Positions 10,172 through 12,351 of a stretch of 12,351 bases of DNA are shown piece by piece (positions within the stretch are counted from its first letter, which is position 1; the number at the start of each line of letters is the position of its first letter). A program made the position numbers and the translations under genes. The notes below the pieces were generated by a model, which was not told the DNA's origin, did not search any database, and worked only from the letters and a program-made list of their open reading frames with translations. The DNA lies in the NCBI GenBank assembly GCA_963604075.1, contig CAVCPW010000245.1, positions 1-12,351 of the forward strand, in the 5' to 3' direction. Source of the stretch: Anthropogastromicrobium sp963604075. Its GTDB lineage: Bacteria > Bacillota > Clostridia > Lachnospirales > Lachnospiraceae.

Positions 10172-11569
10172 ATGATGCATGTATTTACAATGCCTGCCGA
10201 CAGGTGGGACGAGACAAAGCCGGACAAGTTGGCCATCCTGCATCTTATCCAGAAACATGCTGGAATGGTGACGCAGCTTAAAGAGAAAAAGGATTATTAC
10301 GAGGGAAAACATAAGATACTTGGAGAGAAGAGAGAAAACAAGCTGGTCTGCAACCATGCGAAAGACATAAGCGACACAGCCAGTGCGTATTTCATCGGAA
10401 ATCCAGTAACATACAAAAGCGTGGAAGATATTACAAAGCTTATTGATGCGCTGACAGCAGCAGGAGCTGATGAGGCGGATGGCGATAATGGTCTCGATCT
10501 TTCAATCTATGGAAGAGCGTATGAGTATATCTACACCAAGGCAGGCGAGACAAGACTGGAAATAAGGAACTTGGAGCCGGAAAATACATTTGTGGTATAT
10601 GATGATACGATAGAGCAGAATGAACTGTTTGCGGTCTACTATTATGCAAGAATAGACTCAACAGACAGAACACCGATCACATACATAGCGACAGTCATGA
10701 CAAAGAACTATAAGTACGTGCTGAATATCCAGGCAATAGAGTCACCTCAGACACTGGTTGAACCGCCTGAGCCGCACTTTAAAGGAGAGGTCCCCGTGAT
10801 CGAGTATTTGAACAATAAGCTTGCGATCGGAGACTTCGAGCTTCAGATTCCGCTTATTGATGCTTACAACGCACTTATGTCAGATCGTGTCACTGACAAG
10901 GAACAGTTTATAGATGCGATTCTTGTACTTTACGGAACACTTTTGAGTGATGATGGCGAGGGAAGCAGTCTGACGGAAGCGCAGAGCGCACTAAAGTCCA
11001 AAAAACTGTTGGAAATGCCGGAAGAGGGTTCAAGGGCTGAATATCTGACAAGAACATTTGATGAATCTGGTGTGGAAATCTTAAAGAAGGCACTTGAACA
11101 GGATATCCATAAGTTCTCACATATCCCGTGCATGACGGATGAGAGCTTCGGAGGGAATACCTCAGGTGTGGCACTCGAATATAAGCTTTTGGGAATGGAG
11201 AACATCACAAAGATTAAGACACGCTACTACAAGAAGGGACTAAGAAAGCGAATCCGCATCTTCTGCAATTATCTTCATACGAGTGGTGCAGAAATACTAG
11301 ATCCCAACGTGATTACACCGGTGCTTACTCGTGCAATGCCGAAAAATCTGCTTGAGATCAGTCAGTACGTGGCAAATCTCTGGGGAAAGGTTAGCTCAAA
11401 GACGCTTATGGCGCAGATACCGTTCGTGGATAATGTAGAAGAAGAATTAAAGGCGGTAGAGGAAGAGAATCAGAAGGCTATGAAACGTCAGCAGGAGATG
11501 CTTGGATTTACACAGAACACACCGCCGGAAGAAGATGAGGACATAGAGCCGGAGAAACAGGATGAGTGA
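10172..11569 (+). CDS. Portal protein (SPP1 gp6-like)
   Basis: The portal forms the twelve-fold ring through which DNA enters and leaves the head. The 465-residue protein begins with two Met codons (10172, 10175; AAAGG at 10158-10162) and has the family landmarks: KKDYYEGKHKI near the start, NKLVCNHAKDISDTASAYFI with GNPVTYK (about 57-82), YEYIYTKAGETRLEI, a clip/stem region with PLIDAYNALMSDRVTDKEQF and DAILVLYG (about 227-254), GNTSGVALEYKLLGME (about 328-343), and a Glu-rich C-terminus. SPP1 gp6 has about 500 residues, so the size is normal. Its stop overlaps the start of the next gene (ATGAGTGA), the common portal-minor head protein arrangement. Confidence 0.93.
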   Translation: MMHVFTMPADRWDETKPDKLAILHLIQKHAGMVTQLKEKKDYYEGKHKILGEKRENKLVCNHAKDISDTASAYFIGNPVTYKSVEDITKLIDALTAAGADEADGDNGLDLSIYGRAYEYIYTKAGETRLEIRNLEPENTFVVYDDTIEQNELFAVYYYARIDSTDRTPITYIATVMTKNYKYVLNIQAIESPQTLVEPPEPHFKGEVPVIEYLNNKLAIGDFELQIPLIDAYNALMSDRVTDKEQFIDAILVLYGTLLSDDGEGSSLTEAQSALKSKKLLEMPEEGSRAEYLTRTFDESGVEILKKALEQDIHKFSHIPCMTDESFGGNTSGVALEYKLLGMENITKIKTRYYKKGLRKRIRIFCNYLHTSGAEILDPNVITPVLTRAMPKNLLEISQYVANLWGKVSSKTLMAQIPFVDNVEEELKAVEEENQKAMKRQQEMLGFTQNTPPEEDEDIEPEKQDE

Positions 11570-12351
11570 TTACTGGGAACGCAGAGCAGCAAGAGACATG
11601 TGGCAATACATGGAGGATGCCGAAAAAACGGCAGAGGAAATTAAAAAGCTCTACCAAAAAGGATACTGGTATCTGGCAGATAAGATCAGCCAAGTCTTTG
11701 AACGATTCCGCGACGCCCACAATCTGACTGATGAAGAAGCGAGGCAACTGCTTAATACCATGCAGAATCCCACAGATCTTCAAGAGTTAAAGGATAAGCT
11801 TAAACTGACAAATGATAGTGAAGAAAAGGCAAAGCTGAGAGCGAAACTTGAAAGTGCTGCTTATCAATACCGTATAAAACGCTTTCAAAGCCTCGTAGAC
11901 CAAGTTGACACGGTAATGAAGCAAACATACAAGTCAGAACTTAAAATAGCAGAGGAAGCGTGTCAGGGGCTTGCAGAGGATGTTTATTATAAGACCATCT
12001 ATCAGGTGCAGAAGCAGACCGGGTTAGGTTTTAGCTTTAGCCTGGTTGATGATAAAACGATCAAAAAAGCAATGAACATAAAATGGTACGGAAAGAACTA
12101 CTCGGAACGTATCTGGGAAAACACGGATCGCCTTGTCAAAAAGCTCAAAGAGGAACTTATGGTAAATTTTGTCACCGGGCGCACTGATCGGGAAGCTGCC
12201 GAGTCAATCCAATTTGAGTTTGCCAAAGGAATACAAAATGCCAGAAGACTTGTAAGAACAGAGAGCTGCTACTTGGCCAACCAGATGGAAATGCAATCTT
12301 ACGAGGAGTGCGAAATCGAAAAGTACCGCTTTGTTGCAACGCTGGACCTAA
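11562..12351 (+). CDS. Minor head protein (SPP1 gp7 / Mu F-like), 3' truncated by window
   Basis: This head-morphogenesis protein sits inside the procapsid next to the portal. ATG 11562 overlaps the portal stop by eight bases, with GGAG shortly before. The first 263 codons are present and the frame is open at the window edge. It begins MSDYWERRAARDMWQYMEDA, is strongly helical for about 140 residues with a charged coiled-coil region, and then shows KWYGKNYSERIWENTDRLVK (about 179-198), VNFVTGRTDREAAESI (about 207-222) and ARRLVRTESCYLANQM (about 231-246). The last three segments are the core of the phage Mu F-like domain (W...R...L...G.....I......ARTE...). The remaining C-terminus lies beyond the window. 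Confidence 0.9.
   Translation, partial: MSDYWERRAARDMWQYMEDAEKTAEEIKKLYQKGYWYLADKISQVFERFRDAHNLTDEEARQLLNTMQNPTDLQELKDKLKLTNDSEEKAKLRAKLESAAYQYRIKRFQSLVDQVDTVMKQTYKSELKIAEEACQGLAEDVYYKTIYQVQKQTGLGFSFSLVDDKTIKKAMNIKWYGKNYSERIWENTDRLVKKLKEELMVNFVTGRTDREAAESIQFEFAKGIQNARRLVRTESCYLANQMEMQSYEECEIEKYRFVATLDL

Noticed and set aside
1..12351. A CRISPR array or insertion sequence.
   Set aside because: No regularly spaced identical repeats with unique spacers and no transposase were seen; the only regular repeats are the ssb heptads and the 7718-7777 cluster.

Overview
The window looks like part of a temperate tailed phage or prophage from a Clostridia host, most likely a gut Lachnospiraceae member. 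This rests on closely packed small genes with strong AGGAGG-type ribosome sites, heavy use of AGA/AGG and ATA codons, protein families typical of Firmicutes siphophages (SPP1-type portal, ArpU/RinA-type late regulator, PBSX-type terminase), and no cellular housekeeping genes. The host call is inference from family resemblance only.

Layout, left to right. Positions 2-130 hold the tail of an unidentified gene. Positions 134-212 are a hairpin-rich gap with a tRNA-like T-arm. Three small early genes follow (254-973). Next comes a repeat- and hairpin-rich stretch (928-1110), then a replication module: an HUH-endonuclease replication initiator (1155-2183), small genes, two diverged paralogues in tandem (2319-2919), and a single-strand DNA-binding protein with seven heptad repeats in its linker (2912-3484). 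Accessory DNA-metabolism genes follow: an HNH/Ref-like zinc protein, a degenerate RNase H, a Cys-rich mini-protein, a protein with two tandem helix-turn-helix repeats, a gene broken by a one-base frameshift, and an N6-adenine methylase-like protein without an NPPY motif.

Positions 6502-6690 look like a scar: the first ~26 codons of a tyrosine integrase, a perfect 10-bp inverted repeat, and a six-codon reading frame behind a perfect Shine-Dalgarno. A hicAB toxin-antitoxin cassette on the minus strand follows (6705-7395). It has its own consensus promoter, a 16-bp palindromic operator and an intrinsic terminator, and interrupts an otherwise all-plus-strand array. A small phage gene, a patch of short repeats, and an ArpU-like late regulator come next.

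The late region opens at about 8251 with an extended -10 promoter and, about 45 bases on, a strong terminator hairpin. It continues with terminase small subunit, terminase large subunit, portal, and the first 263 codons of an SPP1 gp7/Mu F-like minor head protein that runs off the window end.

How it may work together (inference): the HUH Rep nicks an origin, perhaps in the structured stretch before its gene; SSB covers displaced strands; the ArpU-like protein then switches on the packaging and head genes. No helicase, primase or polymerase gene is visible here, so the phage probably borrows the host replisome or encodes those functions elsewhere.
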